34,452 nt of DNA from Acidobacteriota bacterium (GCA_028749115.1 JAQURD010000014.1:6676-41127); one strand, 5' to 3'; counted from the stretch's first letter, positions 1-9,404 are shown. Numbers and translations are program-made. Notes: generated by a model not told the origin, from the letters alone.

Positions 1-1470
1 CAGCTGTTGATAACGATTAAGTGCAGCCTCATACAGTTCCAGTTTTTCCAGCATCATCGCCACCTGCAGCAAAAAATTTTTCTTCCATTCAGCCGGCGTC
101 TCCGGCCGGTCAACCAGAACTTCCAGCGCCCGACAGGCCAGATTGATTTTTCCAATATTCCTCAACCAGGGAGTTAATCTGTCCTGAGTTTCTGGCTCAA
201 ATGGCTCCCGGTAGATCACAAAGTATTCAGCAAAAAGCCGGGCCGCTTCTTCAGGTTGGGTGTCCAGCAGCTTTCTAATTGCTTTCTCATAAAACTGCTT
301 GCTTTCCTCCGATGGCTTAAGCAGCCGGGCCAGAGCCACGATGGCCTCTACTCTTTCTGGATTGTGTTCGACGACTGCCAGCAGCATTTTCCTGGCCTCA
401 GCATAATCTTCTTTATTATCAATGAGGTTAGTGGCCCTCTCCACCAGCATATCTTCAATCCCCTCCTCTTGAATTTTTTGCCGGCTGGCCAGATAGACAC
501 CGGATAGAAGTCCGACAATATGGGCCAGATAATCAACATTGGACTTAAACATGTTGGGCACGCTTCCTATTTGAAGATACAGGTAAGTAGCAATCAGAAG
601 GAGCGAATTCACCTTGACTTTAAAGCTGAGGAAAATAGGCGGAATGAGAGGAACCGGGAAAACGAGCTTCCGGTAAAAAAGCCGGACGGCGTAAACTCCC
701 ATGATGCCCATTATCGCTCCGGAGGCACCGATAGAAGACATAAATTCCTGCCGGCTGACCAGGTAAACGACCGGTGTAGCCAGCGAAGACAAAAACCCCG
801 TCATCAAGTAGAAATAAATGAATTTCTTCCAGCCCAGTCTTTTCTCAACAGCCAAACCGAAGACCCAGAGAGCCGCCATGTTAAACCATAGGTGCTCAGC
901 ATCGGCATGAAGGAAAATGCAGGTTATCGGGCTGACCAGGAGGTTCCAGACATGAAGCTCATCCGGGAAAAAGCAAAATAAGGAGTAGATCCTTTCCATC
1001 GTCCCGGGGTCCAGAGCTCGAAGGACATAATGGATAAAAACATTGCTCAGGATTAGAGAGTAAGTAGCATTAAAGCGCTTCTCAAATATTTTCTCGCCGG
1101 CCGGATATTCGGTTGGGATAAAGGTCAGCTGATCAAACAAGGTTTCGATCAGGCCGTCGCCAGAAATCAAAGCTTTGGAAACCACATAAAATATAAAAAT
1201 GAGAGAAAATATCAGGACTCTCATAAACAGGCTTTCGGCCAGCTGCAAAAAATTAAAGAAAATAAGGAAAAAGGGAAATAAAGCTAAGGTCAGAATAATC
1301 GTTTTTAAAACATAGCGTTTCTGCTGCTTCCAGAGTGATTGCTGCCAGGCGGTTTCAGGAGACCGGGAAGAGGGCCCCGGACCTTTGCCGGTTAAAAACC
1401 AGCGTGCTTTTTGAAGACGACGGGAAAAACGCCCGCTGCCTTTTCCCCGTGCCGATTCTATCCCCCGCAT
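1..1470 (-). CDS. Rhomboid family intramembrane serine protease with C-terminal TPR-like region (3' end cut by window)
   Basis: The reading frame is open from an ATG at 1470 to the window edge, 490 codons without a stop, so the C-terminus is missing. The rhomboid core is clear: an HxWxN-type segment with His193 and Asn197, the active-site GASG motif with Ser250, and an AHxxG motif with catalytic His317, separated by several hydrophobic membrane segments. After about residue 335 the protein becomes soluble and helical with a TPR-like pattern. Rhomboids cleave substrates within the membrane; tail-fused forms often use the soluble part for recruitment, and the substrate here is unknown. About 65 residues of basic, soluble N-terminus precede the first membrane segment. 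No clear ribosome binding site precedes the ATG, so the exact start is uncertain. The gene points away from arsM and has no visible operon partner in the window. Confidence 0.88.
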   Translation of the reverse strand, partial: MRGIESARGKGSGRFSRRLQKARWFLTGKGPGPSSRSPETAWQQSLWKQQKRYVLKTIILTLALFPFFLIFFNFLQLAESLFMRVLIFSLIFIFYVVSKALISGDGLIETLFDQLTFIPTEYPAGEKIFEKRFNATYSLILSNVFIHYVLRALDPGTMERIYSLFCFFPDELHVWNLLVSPITCIFLHADAEHLWFNMAALWVFGLAVEKRLGWKKFIYFYLMTGFLSSLATPVVYLVSRQEFMSSIGASGAIMGIMGVYAVRLFYRKLVFPVPLIPPIFLSFKVKVNSLLLIATYLYLQIGSVPNMFKSNVDYLAHIVGLLSGVYLASRQKIQEEGIEDMLVERATNLIDNKEDYAEARKMLLAVVEHNPERVEAIVALARLLKPSEESKQFYEKAIRKLLDTQPEEAARLFAEYFVIYREPFEPETQDRLTPWLRNIGKINLACRALEVLVDRPETPAEWKKNFLLQVAMMLEKLELYEAALNRYQQL

Positions 1471-1755
1471 AGTCAATAAGTTAAACTGATCACAACTCCA
1501 ATGTCAATGCAGAGTGGAAGCCAGATGTAACATGTTCGTGATATGAGAAGACCAAATAAAAGAAAGTCAAAGTAACTGATAGAAAGGGATCTTCACTTTG
1601 AGTGGAATTCGGCCTGAGTTTAGCTCAGCCTTAAATTGATGGATAGCAATGCCGGTTGTTGGATACCGAGTAGTTTCAGCTAACAAACCACAGAGTAAAG
1701 GACACCACCCAAAGGATTCAAAGTGGCGACCTATAAATATTAAACAAATCCTGAC

Positions 1756-2583
1756 CTATTTTACGGCCCGAAAAGTAACACTTATCACTGAATTGAGGGC
1801 CTCAACCAGCCTGTCCTCGCTGATTTTTAGCTGACGGCTGACTTGAGGAACTTTCTTCAGGTCCATAATCAGCTCGGCCGGGAATGGTTTTTCATCAATT
1901 ACCTTGATCTCTTTAAAACCGGCTTCTCTGATCATTTTAATATAATCATTTTTGAGAATAGCTCCAGCCACACAGGCCGCATATAACTCTTTCGATTTAC
2001 TCAGGTTCTCAGGCAGCGCTCTGGTCAAAACAAGGTCTGAAACTATGAGTCGCCCGCCATCTTTAAGAACCCGGAAAGCTTCTTTAAACACGCGGGGCTT
2101 ATCGGGCGATAAATTAATCACACAGTTAGAGATGATGACGTCTACTGACCCGTCGGCTACCGGCAGGTTTTCGATTTCTCCCAGCCTGAATTCGACATTG
2201 GAATATTTATTCTGGCGGGCGGTGGCTCTCGCCCGGTCAAGCATTTCCGGGGTCATATCAACGCCGATGACCCGCCCCTCAGGCCCAACCCGTCTGGAAG
2301 CCAGAAAACAATCCAACCCGGGACCCGAACCCAGGTCCAGCACTGTCTCTCCCGGCTTTAATTCGGCCAGGCCAGCCGGATTACCACAGCCAAGGCCCAG
2401 GTTGCTATCTGCCGGAACCGCGGTCAGGTCATCCGGGTCGTAACCGACTTGTTGACTGACCTGCCTCGTGTCCGGCCCGGACTGTCCGCAACCACAGGCC
2501 GCTGTCCCGCAACAGGAACTGCCAGTGGCTGCTGTTCGGCCGTATCTTTTTCTAACCTGCTTTTTTATTTCTTCTTTATTCAT
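1756..2583 (-). CDS. arsM: Arsenite S-adenosylmethionine methyltransferase ArsM
   Basis: A 275-residue class I methyltransferase. The SAM-binding motif (VLDLGSGPG) lies at about 81-89. The three cysteines that define ArsM are present: Cys66 in the GLGCGNP segment, Cys154 in the ISNC segment and Cys204 in the AACVAGA segment. ArsM binds As(III) through these thiols and methylates it in steps to volatile or less sequestered methylarsenicals, in the cytoplasm. An additional N-terminal cluster (Cys24, Cys25, Cys30, Cys32) could capture metal. A GAGGT ribosome binding site sits just upstream of the ATG. The gene is divergent from a secreted Cys/Met-rich protein. No ArsR regulator is in the window. 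Length is in the usual range for bacterial ArsM. Confidence 0.92.
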   Translation of the reverse strand: MNKEEIKKQVRKRYGRTAATGSSCCGTAACGCGQSGPDTRQVSQQVGYDPDDLTAVPADSNLGLGCGNPAGLAELKPGETVLDLGSGPGLDCFLASRRVGPEGRVIGVDMTPEMLDRARATARQNKYSNVEFRLGEIENLPVADGSVDVIISNCVINLSPDKPRVFKEAFRVLKDGGRLIVSDLVLTRALPENLSKSKELYAACVAGAILKNDYIKMIREAGFKEIKVIDEKPFPAELIMDLKKVPQVSRQLKISEDRLVEALNSVISVTFRAVK

Positions 2584-2763
2584 TTTTCTACCTCAAAAAT
2601 TTATTTTTTTGTCATAATATCATAAAAATTCACTAAACGCCGCTGGCTACCGTTTTTTCCCCTCTCATATATTTTTTTTCGATGTGGCATATTCAGTTTA
2701 ATTCTTACTCTGTTTCATAAAATTACCTCAGATAAGCTTTACAATTTCAAGCTGACTGCCGAC

Positions 2764-2787
2764 AAGGAGGATTAGGGATGGCCTCCT
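2764..2787 (+). promoter_or_regulatory. Hairpin that would sequester a Shine-Dalgarno and start codon
   Basis: AGGAGG at 2765-2770 is perfectly complementary to CCTCCT at 2782-2787, leaving an 11-nt loop that contains the ATG at 2778. The stem would hide the ribosome binding site of the small ORF that follows. The pairing is visible in the sequence; the regulatory role is inferred. The rest of the arsM-side intergenic stretch (2584-2763) is AT-rich with no other feature I can support. Confidence 0.35.
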
Positions 2788-2885
2788 CCCGGTGCTCCCT
2801 TATTCTCTGCCTTGCCTGGAAGAAGAACCCCAAGGAAAAAGATGTTTCTAAAAAATGGAAATGTTATAATTGTTTCTCAAATTAA
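2778..2885 (+). CDS. Possible 35-residue Cys-containing leader peptide
   Basis: A short ORF preceded by a near-perfect ribosome binding site (AAGGAGG, 7 nt before the ATG). It encodes 35 residues with cysteines at 6, 11, 29 and 32 and a Lys/Trp-rich middle, and ends at a TAA only 13 nt before the start of the Cys/Met-rich secreted protein. The good ribosome site, the tight spacing and the shared Cys-richness suggest a leader or small partner. There is no homology I recognise, and a -10-like element overlaps its 3' end, so it may be chance. Confidence 0.33.
   Translation: MASSRCSLILCLAWKKNPKEKDVSKKWKCYNCFSN
2862..2870 (+). promoter_or_regulatory. Extended -10 promoter element before the Cys/Met-rich gene
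   Basis: TGTTATAAT matches the extended -10 consensus TGnTATAAT exactly and lies 28 nt before the ATG at 2899. The matching -35 region is poor, as is common for extended -10 promoters. The strong ribosome binding site AAAAGGAGG (2884-2892) follows, 6 nt before the start codon. Confidence 0.45.
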
Positions 2886-2898
2886 AAGGAGGCTTTAG

Positions 2899-3579
2899 AT
2901 GAAAAAGGCAGTTATCCTGAGCACTGTGATGGTTTTTCTTATCGGCACTTTTTTTATTTACGTTTCAGCTCAAACCAAAACCCAGGAGACCACGACCAAG
3001 GTAGATCAAAAAAGCGCGCCAGCTAATCCAGCGTCCTGTACAAATGATAAAGCTTGTTGTTGTTGCTCAGGCGGTTGTCGATCAGGCCAGCATCAGATGG
3101 CTGCTAAGTCGGCAGAAGACAGGGCAAAAATGAAAGCCGAAATGAGCCAGGCGGAATGCAATCAGAAGCACATGGCGATGACCGGAGCCAGGACTGAGAT
3201 GGCGGCTAAAACCTGCAGTCAGGCTACCGGGACAACTGCTCAAGAAGCTCATCAGGGCTGCCTTGATGCTAAGGCTGCGAGTCAAGGCCAGCAGGCCAAT
3301 ACCAAAGCCCAAGCTATGAACTGCTCCCACCAGGAAATGATGACTAAAATGGCCGAAGGCAAATCGGCCACAACCGAGGCCGATTGCGCTATGATGCATC
3401 AGAAGACGATGGAATCAACTTCTAAAACCGAGCCTGGTGTTCAGGCGACCGGACAGGCCAGCATAATGAAAAAAGGCTGCTGCTGCCAGAAGATGGCCGG
3501 TTCTTCTGGATGCGGCCATATGATCAAGACCGAAGAGAATAAAGAGACCGTCACTAAAACCGAAGTCAAGACTAAATAA
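2899..3579 (+). CDS. Secreted Cys/Met/His-rich putative metal(loid)-binding protein
   Basis: A 226-residue protein with a clear N-terminal signal peptide (Lys-Lys, hydrophobic core, likely cleavage after the VSA near residue 24). By my count the mature part holds about 15 Cys, 16 Met and 6 His, concentrated in a CCCC block near residue 54, a CCC block near residue 193, and repeated single Cys separated by Met, His, Gln and Ala. There are almost no large hydrophobic residues, so the mature chain is probably disordered until metal binds. I do not recognise a family. The composition and the divergent neighbour arsM suggest periplasmic or extracellular binding of a soft metal or metalloid such as Cu(I) or As(III); this is inference. 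The last ~15 residues are Lys/Thr/Glu-rich. Confidence 0.75.
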   Translation: MKKAVILSTVMVFLIGTFFIYVSAQTKTQETTTKVDQKSAPANPASCTNDKACCCCSGGCRSGQHQMAAKSAEDRAKMKAEMSQAECNQKHMAMTGARTEMAAKTCSQATGTTAQEAHQGCLDAKAASQGQQANTKAQAMNCSHQEMMTKMAEGKSATTEADCAMMHQKTMESTSKTEPGVQATGQASIMKKGCCCQKMAGSSGCGHMIKTEENKETVTKTEVKTK

Positions 3580-3678
3580 GATTTTTCTGGCCTTACCCAA
3601 AAATTGCCCTGTTGCTTGATGATTATCCCGGGCAGAAGTGCGGGTAGGTCACGTTTTTTGCCTATAACTGGCCCTGTG

Positions 3679-4943
3679 ATGAAAATTTCAAGACGAAAAT
3701 TCATAAAAACAGGATTGGCTGCCACCGGTGGCTTGCTCATTATTCCCTGCCATGTTCTGGGCGGGCTGGGATAGCTGGCCCCAGCGACGAGCTAACTAAA
3801 GCTATTATCGGCGTTGGTGGCATGGGCAAAGCTCATTTCCAGTATCCTGGCCGTCTGCCGCGGTCTGTGATGTTGACCGGAAGCATCTCCAGGAAGCGCT
3901 GGATCTGGACGGACCCGGAGTTAAAGGTTATCATGATTTCCGGGCAGTTCTGGCCTGGCGTGATGTTGACATTGTTCACCTTGTCACCCCTCCCCACTGG
4001 CATGCCTTGATCGCCATAGCTGCGGCCCGGGCCGGCAAAGACATCTCTTGCGAAAAGCCCATGACGAGAACTATCGCCGAGGGCCAGAAAGTGGTTGAGG
4101 CCGTCAAGCGAGCCGGACGCATCTTCCGCATTAATACCTGGTTTCATTTCGAGGGAACTTTCTATGGCTTTGGGACGACGGTTAAACCCATCAAAAAAAA
4201 TCGTCGAGAACCGGCTTCTCGGCTGGCCATTACGCATCACCCTCAGCGGGGCCACTGGTTTTGACTGGAAGTCTTACTGGCAGGGGAAAACATATCTTCC
4301 GCCTGAACCGGTGCCTGAGGAGCTTGACTATGATTTCTGGCTCGGGCCGGCTCCCTTCAAACCCTATCACCATCATCGTGTTCACCAGACTTTCCGCAGC
4401 TACTGGGACTATGATGGCGACAGGCTGGGAGATATGGGCATGCACTATATGGACCCGGTTCAATATCTTCTGGAAAAGGACAACACCAGCCCGGTCGAAA
4501 TTGAAGTTGATGCCCCACAGCAGCACCCGGATGCCTGCGGCCGCTGGCGAAAAATTGTCCTTCGCTATGCTGACGGCTCCGAAATTATTCTGGATGGAGA
4601 AAACCAGAGACGGGATGTACCGTTCATTGAAGGTTCCGAAGGCGAGCTTTTTCCCGGACTCAGGAGCAATGTCCCGGGCCTTCTCGAAAAACTTAAAAAC
4701 CTGCCCGACCCGGCGCCTCAACTGACCGATTTTCACCAGGCTGTCCGTGAGAGGCGGCCGTTTGCCCTGAATGAAGAAAACGGTCACAGGTCCTGTACCC
4801 TGGTCAACCTGGCCAAAATAGCCGTGAGACTGGGCCGCAACCTGCGCTTTGATCCTGATAGACAGGTTTTTATAGACGACGAAGAAGCCAACCGGCTGAT
4901 AACTGAACCGATGAGAGCCCCATGGAATCTGTTTATGGCCTGA
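3679..4943 (+). pseudogene. Gfo/Idh/MocA family oxidoreductase, Tat signal, three frameshifts
   Basis: The N-terminus at 3679 carries a Tat signal (SRRKFIKTG, then a hydrophobic stretch), but its frame stops at TAG 3772-3774. The Rossmann dinucleotide-binding motif (GVGGMG) continues in a second frame from about 3771. A third frame picks up near 3860 (CDVD, TPPHWH, the EKPM segment). The fourth part joins after an eight-A run at 4193-4200, where removing one A restores the frame into 4201-4943 (IVEN, FDWKSYW, DMGMHYMDP). All pieces are colinear and give about 420 residues, normal for secreted Gfo/Idh/MocA enzymes. Such enzymes oxidise sugar hydroxyls, including C3, with a tightly bound NAD(P). 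The next gene ends in a 3-keto-disaccharide-hydrolase domain, consistent with 3-keto-glycoside metabolism. Real decay is more likely than sequencing error because the neighbour is also damaged. Confidence 0.85.
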
Positions 4944-5071
4944 GGAGAACCGGGATGAGCAAGGGGATCAGAACAGGCAAAAGGATCAAGCAGGCCAACA
5001 GGGGCAAGTTTTTCAATTTTTGATTTAATTTAAAAATGGAAAATACCGGAAAACGAAAAAGCAAGGTTAAA

Positions 5072-8007
5072 ATGCAAAAATCAGGGAGCTTCGAAGAAAA
5101 ACATGGAGAGAACTGGTTGCCTGGATTAACCGCTAGTAAGAAGAATTTTTCTAAAAGAGAAGAAACGTTTATTGCCAGAGTTATCTTAATTCTATTTTTG
5201 CTCTGGGGGGACTGATTCCAGATGTGCTTTCTGGCCTGGCCTCCGCCGGCGATGGAGCGAAAGATAATCAAAAGGCTACGGCGGCCAAACAGCCATCAGC
5301 CCTGGACGAAGAAAAAATAGCAGTATGGCTCAGGCTGCTTCTAGCTTCTGATGGGGCTCAGGCCGATCGAATTTTTGGTGAAATGATTCAAGCCATAGAA
5401 TCTGGAACCCCGGTGGTTGGCCAGCTGGTCAGCCGTCTTCAACCGTCGGGCAAGGGCGACGATACTCTGGTTCGCTATGCTCTGGAGGGAGTGGTTCAAG
5501 CCGCAGCTAAAAAGGCGTCGGCCGGTCTTAAGGGTAAAATAGCCAGCGAGATCCTGACCGCGGTTGCCGCTCAACCCGAAACTCAGCTTAAAACTTTTCT
5601 CTTGAGTGAAGCCGGCTACCTAGTTGAGCCAGGCCAGATTAAGCTGGTCGAACCTTATCTTCCGGTTCCAGAACTGGCGGATGAAGCGGTGAGAACGCTC
5701 TTAAGGATCAAGAGCCCCGAGGTGGAGAAAACCCTGCTTATAGCCTGGCCGCAGGCACCACTTGCTGCCAGACTGTCGCTTCTTCAGGGACTGGGCCAGG
5801 TAAGGAGCAAAAAGGCCGTCCCGTTGATTAAACCTCTGGCTGTGGCCGGTGATCCGAAGGTCAGGCTGATGGCTCTTTCTGCCCTGGCCGAAATAGCAGA
5901 TCCGGCGACTGAGCCACTTTTTTCTGAGCTACCGGCACTTTCTACTGAAGAGGAGAAAAGACAAACCATAGGTCTTTATTTGCGCTTTGCCCGAAAACTA
6001 TCTGAGGACGGACAGAAAGACAGGGCTTTAGCCATCGCCCGCCAGGCTTGCCGGGCGCTCGTCGGTGAGGAAGAAGAGGCCCAGAGAAGCGAAGCCCTCG
6101 GCCTTGTGGCTGACATTCTTCAAGAAAAATCCCTGCCCGATATAATAAAGGCAACAGCTGATGAGAATAAAGAATATCGAGCGACAGCTCTGCGTCTGGC
6201 CAGAAAGTTCGATCGCCCGGAGTTGACTCCTGACTGGCTCAAGGCGCTAAAAGAGGCAGAGAGTGCAGCTGGCAGCACCGGTGCCATGGCTGACTTAATT
6301 GACTTTCTGGGTGAAAGACTGGATAGAACCGTTCTCCCCGAGGTCACCAGGTTTCTTGGAAGCGAGGACGAGAGTGTCAGGCAGGCCGCAATCAGAGCCT
6401 CATTTCATCTGGGCGGAAAAGAAATCCTCGGCGAACTCTGGCCTCTGCTGGCTAAATCGCCGGCCGATGCCCAGCTAATTCTTGACCTCGTGGCAACGCT
6501 GAAGCCGGAAGATTATATGGGCCAGCTTATAAAAATTTATCCCGATCTCCCGGAGGCATCAAAGCTTGTCGTCTTAAATGCGGTCAGGGATAAAATGACG
6601 CCAGCCTGGAAGGAAATTATTTTAGGTGAAATTGATTCACCCTCAGCCGAGATTTCCCGGGCGGCTGCTGCCAGCCTGAGCTCCGTCTGTCTTGAAGGCG
6701 ATCTACCCTGGCTTCTCGAAAAATATGCCGTGCTGGAAGATGCGGCGGTGGCGGCTGGCTTTCAGGGAGCCATCAGGTCGGTCATGGGCAATATAAAGGA
6801 TGAGAGAAAACGTCTGAATTATCTACTCACTTCGATAAACAAATCAAAGGGTAAAGCCAAGGCCAGTTTAATCCGCTTGCTGCCGCTGGCCGGCGGGCAG
6901 GAAGGTTTAAAAAGCGTTCTGGCCTTTATGTCAGATAAAGACCCGGAAATGAAAGCGGCGGCGGTTTTTGCTTTGACCAGCTGGCCTGGTTTTGAGGCGA
7001 CTCCTCAGCTCATCACGCTTCTTTCCTCAACTCAGGATAGAAAAGTCCGGTATTTAGCCTGTCAGGGGCTGGTCAGGCTCGTTAAAGAAGCCGAAGCGAG
7101 TGCTTCCGAAAAATTAAAAATCTTAGAACAGATGAAGCCTCTGATTTCATATCCGGATGAAAAAGGCCTGCTCCTGACAGGCTGGTCCAGCCAGTGCGAG
7201 GTAAAAGCTCTCGAAGAAATTGCCGGGTTTTTCGAGGATGAGTCATTAAAGGAGAGAGCTGCCCTCTCCGCCTGCCGGTTAGCCAGACCCCAGGCCGGAG
7301 AAGAAGGACTTAAAGGCCGAACAACTATCTGGATCCTTAAGAAGGCTTTGCTTTTACTCGATGACGAACTTGAAATTCAGGAAACAGAAAATTATCTCGA
7401 CACTCTCCTCCGCCACGAGGGGTTAGAGCCTCTCTTTAACCGGAAAGACCTTTACGGTTGGAAGGGTCTGGTCGGTGATCCGGTCAAGCGGGCCGCAATG
7501 AGCCGGGAAGAGCTGACCGCTGCTCAGAAAAAGGCAGATGAAATTATGCGCCAGCACTGGCAGGTAATAGACGGCGTTCTGACCTTTGATGGCCGCGGCG
7601 AGAGCCTTTGAACGGTTAAGGATTACTGTGATTTTGAGCTTTTCGTTGACTGGAAAATAGAAAAAGGCGGCGACAGCGGCCTCTATTTAAGGGGCTCACC
7701 GCAGGTTCAGATCTGGGATCCGGCCCAGTGGCCAGAAGGCTCGGGTTGGCTTTACAACAACCAGAAAAATCCCAACAAGCCACTTAAGTGTGGCGACCGG
7801 CTGGTTGGCAGCTGGAACACCTTTTACATCAAAATGGTGGGCGAAAGAGTCACCGTTTATCTTAACGGCGAGCTGGTGGTGGATAACGTGGTCATGGGAA
7901 ACTACTGGGAGCGAGACAAACCGATTTATCCCTGTGGACAGATTGAGCTCCAGGCCCACAACACTCCCCTGTATTTTAAGAACATTTATCTGAAGGAACT
8001 TAAATAG
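5072..8007 (+). pseudogene. HEAT-repeat protein with C-terminal DUF1080 (3-keto-disaccharide hydrolase) domain, interrupted
   Basis: The signal peptide (ARVILILFLLWG) is read from ATG 5072 in one frame; the mature protein is in another. One missing G in the G-run at 5205-5210 explains the shift. From about 5212 to 7608 the frame is open and encodes many HEAT/ARM-like helical repeats (roughly 780 residues). An in-frame TGA at 7609-7611 follows the GRGESL segment, and the same frame then continues for about 130 codons to TAG 8005-8007, encoding the rest of a DUF1080 domain (DFEL, DWKI, DSGLYLRG, VQIWD, YFKNIYLKEL). DUF1080 domains bind and cleave 3-keto-disaccharides. The first part of that domain (WQVIDGVLTF) lies before the TGA. 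If the short HEAT-only product were made it would lack the catalytic domain and probably a proper signal. A GTG at 5224 is the first start of the open frame. Confidence 0.85.
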
Positions 8008-8190
8008 CATCAGACCAGTTGAATCAGACAGGAAAAAAGAATAGGATCACGATTGGAAGAACGAGAGAACCTATAAATGTTTTATCTTCGCCAACTGTCT
8101 TCCTGGAGTAGCCTTAACTACTTCTTGAATCGCGCTGGATCTAAACATACAAAGAATTATATGAATAAAATGAAAAGGGGGTAAAAATTT

Positions 8191-9162
8191 ATGCCCGAAT
8201 ATGAGCCTGATTATTTTCTGATTTCTGTTTCAAACCGCAATAACCTTGATCTTTGTTTAGAGCATGCCTTAGCTGGCTTTACAAATAGCATAAATGGCCT
8301 CTGGACTTTTCTGGATATATCTGAAGGCGACTACATTTCCTTTCTTTATGCTGCAAAAGTAAAGAATCTCTATAAAGTAGTGAGAAAAGCCGCTTACAGG
8401 AATCCAGAAAGCCTTGGGCCCTGGCCACCCGTAACTTTCAGAATGTCGGGCAGGACTTATTATTTCCCTTTCAGGCTGTTCTTAAAACAGGAAAGAGATT
8501 TTGATGAACCAATGGTTAGACCTGAATTTTCTTATGTCGCTGAAAATCTTCTTTTGAGAGGTGGATATAGAAAAACACATTTTCAAGCTGATAGAAAGAC
8601 ATTATCATTTGTTTCAGAAAGGGGACGCCCGATCAATGGCACTGATAGTAATCTCGGATTCGATTCACCTACCTTTGAGCCAAGAATTGTCTTCGATAGA
8701 AGACTTCAAAAGATTCCCGAAAAGTTCTGTTTACAAGAGATAATTCTCCAATCTTTGATAAGAAGAAAAATAAATGATTCCACCTTAGAGAAAATCTTAG
8801 AAGCCCTTAGTGTGGATAGGCCAGCAAACGAATTCGAAGTACTTGGAGAAAAAGCCTTGCCGGAAGGGTTTGTCGATTTATTTATTAAATTGAAACATCC
8901 GGTAGGAATTAATAAATATGTTCTGGTAGAAGTAAAGACCGGGAGATCCCAAAGGAAAGAATTAGACCAACTGAAGGGGTACGTTAAAGAGTTTAATGGT
9001 GATTCAGTTGGGGCTTTGATGATTGCTAAAGAATTTCCCAGAGCGATTCCTCAAGAATCAGAGATATTATTCGTAAAATATGATTTCGAGCAAATTGACA
9101 GAACTGCCGAATATACCTATGAAGAGCTTTTAGGAAAATTAAAGCTGGAGATTGTAAGATGA
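8191..9162 (+). CDS. EVE-like (PUA-fold) domain fused to PD-(D/E)XK nuclease domain; candidate modification-dependent restriction protein
   Basis: A 323-residue protein. Residues about 5-140 show an EVE/YTH-like pattern: an initial YFLISV strand, a GLW segment near 36-38, the [10 protein letters not shown] stretch (44-53), a KVV strand and a Tyr/Pro-rich loop. The C-terminal part fits a PD-(D/E)XK nuclease: Asp229 in GFVDLF, Glu247-Val-Lys249 in the core strand, and Gln260 in DQLKGY, similar to the NucS/EndoMS or RecB-like core. EVE domains recognise modified bases, and EVE-nuclease fusions are known as modification-dependent restriction enzymes. Function is inferred from motifs. The start follows an AAGGGGG ribosome site. 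Base composition is visibly more AT-rich than the flanking genes, which suggests transfer. It overlaps the next gene by ATGA. Confidence 0.68.
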   Translation: MPEYEPDYFLISVSNRNNLDLCLEHALAGFTNSINGLWTFLDISEGDYISFLYAAKVKNLYKVVRKAAYRNPESLGPWPPVTFRMSGRTYYFPFRLFLKQERDFDEPMVRPEFSYVAENLLLRGGYRKTHFQADRKTLSFVSERGRPINGTDSNLGFDSPTFEPRIVFDRRLQKIPEKFCLQEIILQSLIRRKINDSTLEKILEALSVDRPANEFEVLGEKALPEGFVDLFIKLKHPVGINKYVLVEVKTGRSQRKELDQLKGYVKEFNGDSVGALMIAKEFPRAIPQESEILFVKYDFEQIDRTAEYTYEELLGKLKLEIVR

Positions 9163-9404
9163 AGAAAAAATTATTTTTATTTGTAACACCTGATGGGGTT
9201 ACTTTTTCTTCAGATGAGTTAGATGAGCCAGATGTTGATAATTACCAGGTCCTTGGCTATGGTGAAGGGTTAGATGAGGATGAAGCTTTTAAGGATTTTC
9301 TGGCTCAAAACCAGTGGGTTCTCGAAAAACGATTTGAAGAAGCGATTAGTGTTGAAATAAAACATAGGATTTACAAGGGAAAAGTATTCAGTCTAAAAGA
9401 CTGA
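9159..9404 (+). CDS. Small acidic protein coupled to the EVE-nuclease gene
   Basis: An 81-residue protein whose ATG overlaps the stop of the preceding gene by 4 nt (ATGA), which implies translational coupling. It begins with a short beta-rich segment ([13 protein letters not shown]), then an acidic linker ([10 protein letters not shown]), a QVLGYGEG strand-turn, and a helix ([13 protein letters not shown]). I do not recognise the family. The coupling and shared AT-rich composition make it a likely partner of the nuclease, for example an inhibitor, specificity subunit or chaperone; none of these is shown by the sequence. Confidence 0.68.
   Translation: MKKKLFLFVTPDGVTFSSDELDEPDVDNYQVLGYGEGLDEDEAFKDFLAQNQWVLEKRFEEAISVEIKHRIYKGKVFSLKD

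Noticed and set aside
1611-1630. Hairpin GGCCTGAG/GCTCAGCC downstream of arsM
   Set aside because: It has a bulge and no T-run on either strand, and lies 125 nt past the stop; not good enough to call a terminator.
3082-3399. Long ORF on the minus strand inside the Cys/Met-rich gene
   Set aside because: No ribosome site or family resemblance; it is a by-product of the codon pattern of the real gene, which has a signal peptide and strong start signals.
3586-3660. Possible nested hairpin after the Cys/Met-rich gene ending in a T6 run
   Set aside because: The stems are interrupted and the loop is large; I cannot support a terminator by eye.
7612-7660. SECIS element after the in-frame TGA
   Set aside because: Only a short stem with a G-U pair and a bulge can be drawn, with a 19-nt loop; no typical apical loop. 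Kept only as an open question in the findings.
8161-8184. Seven-codon ORF before the EVE-nuclease gene
   Set aside because: Too short, no ribosome site, and its end is the ribosome site of the real gene; likely chance.
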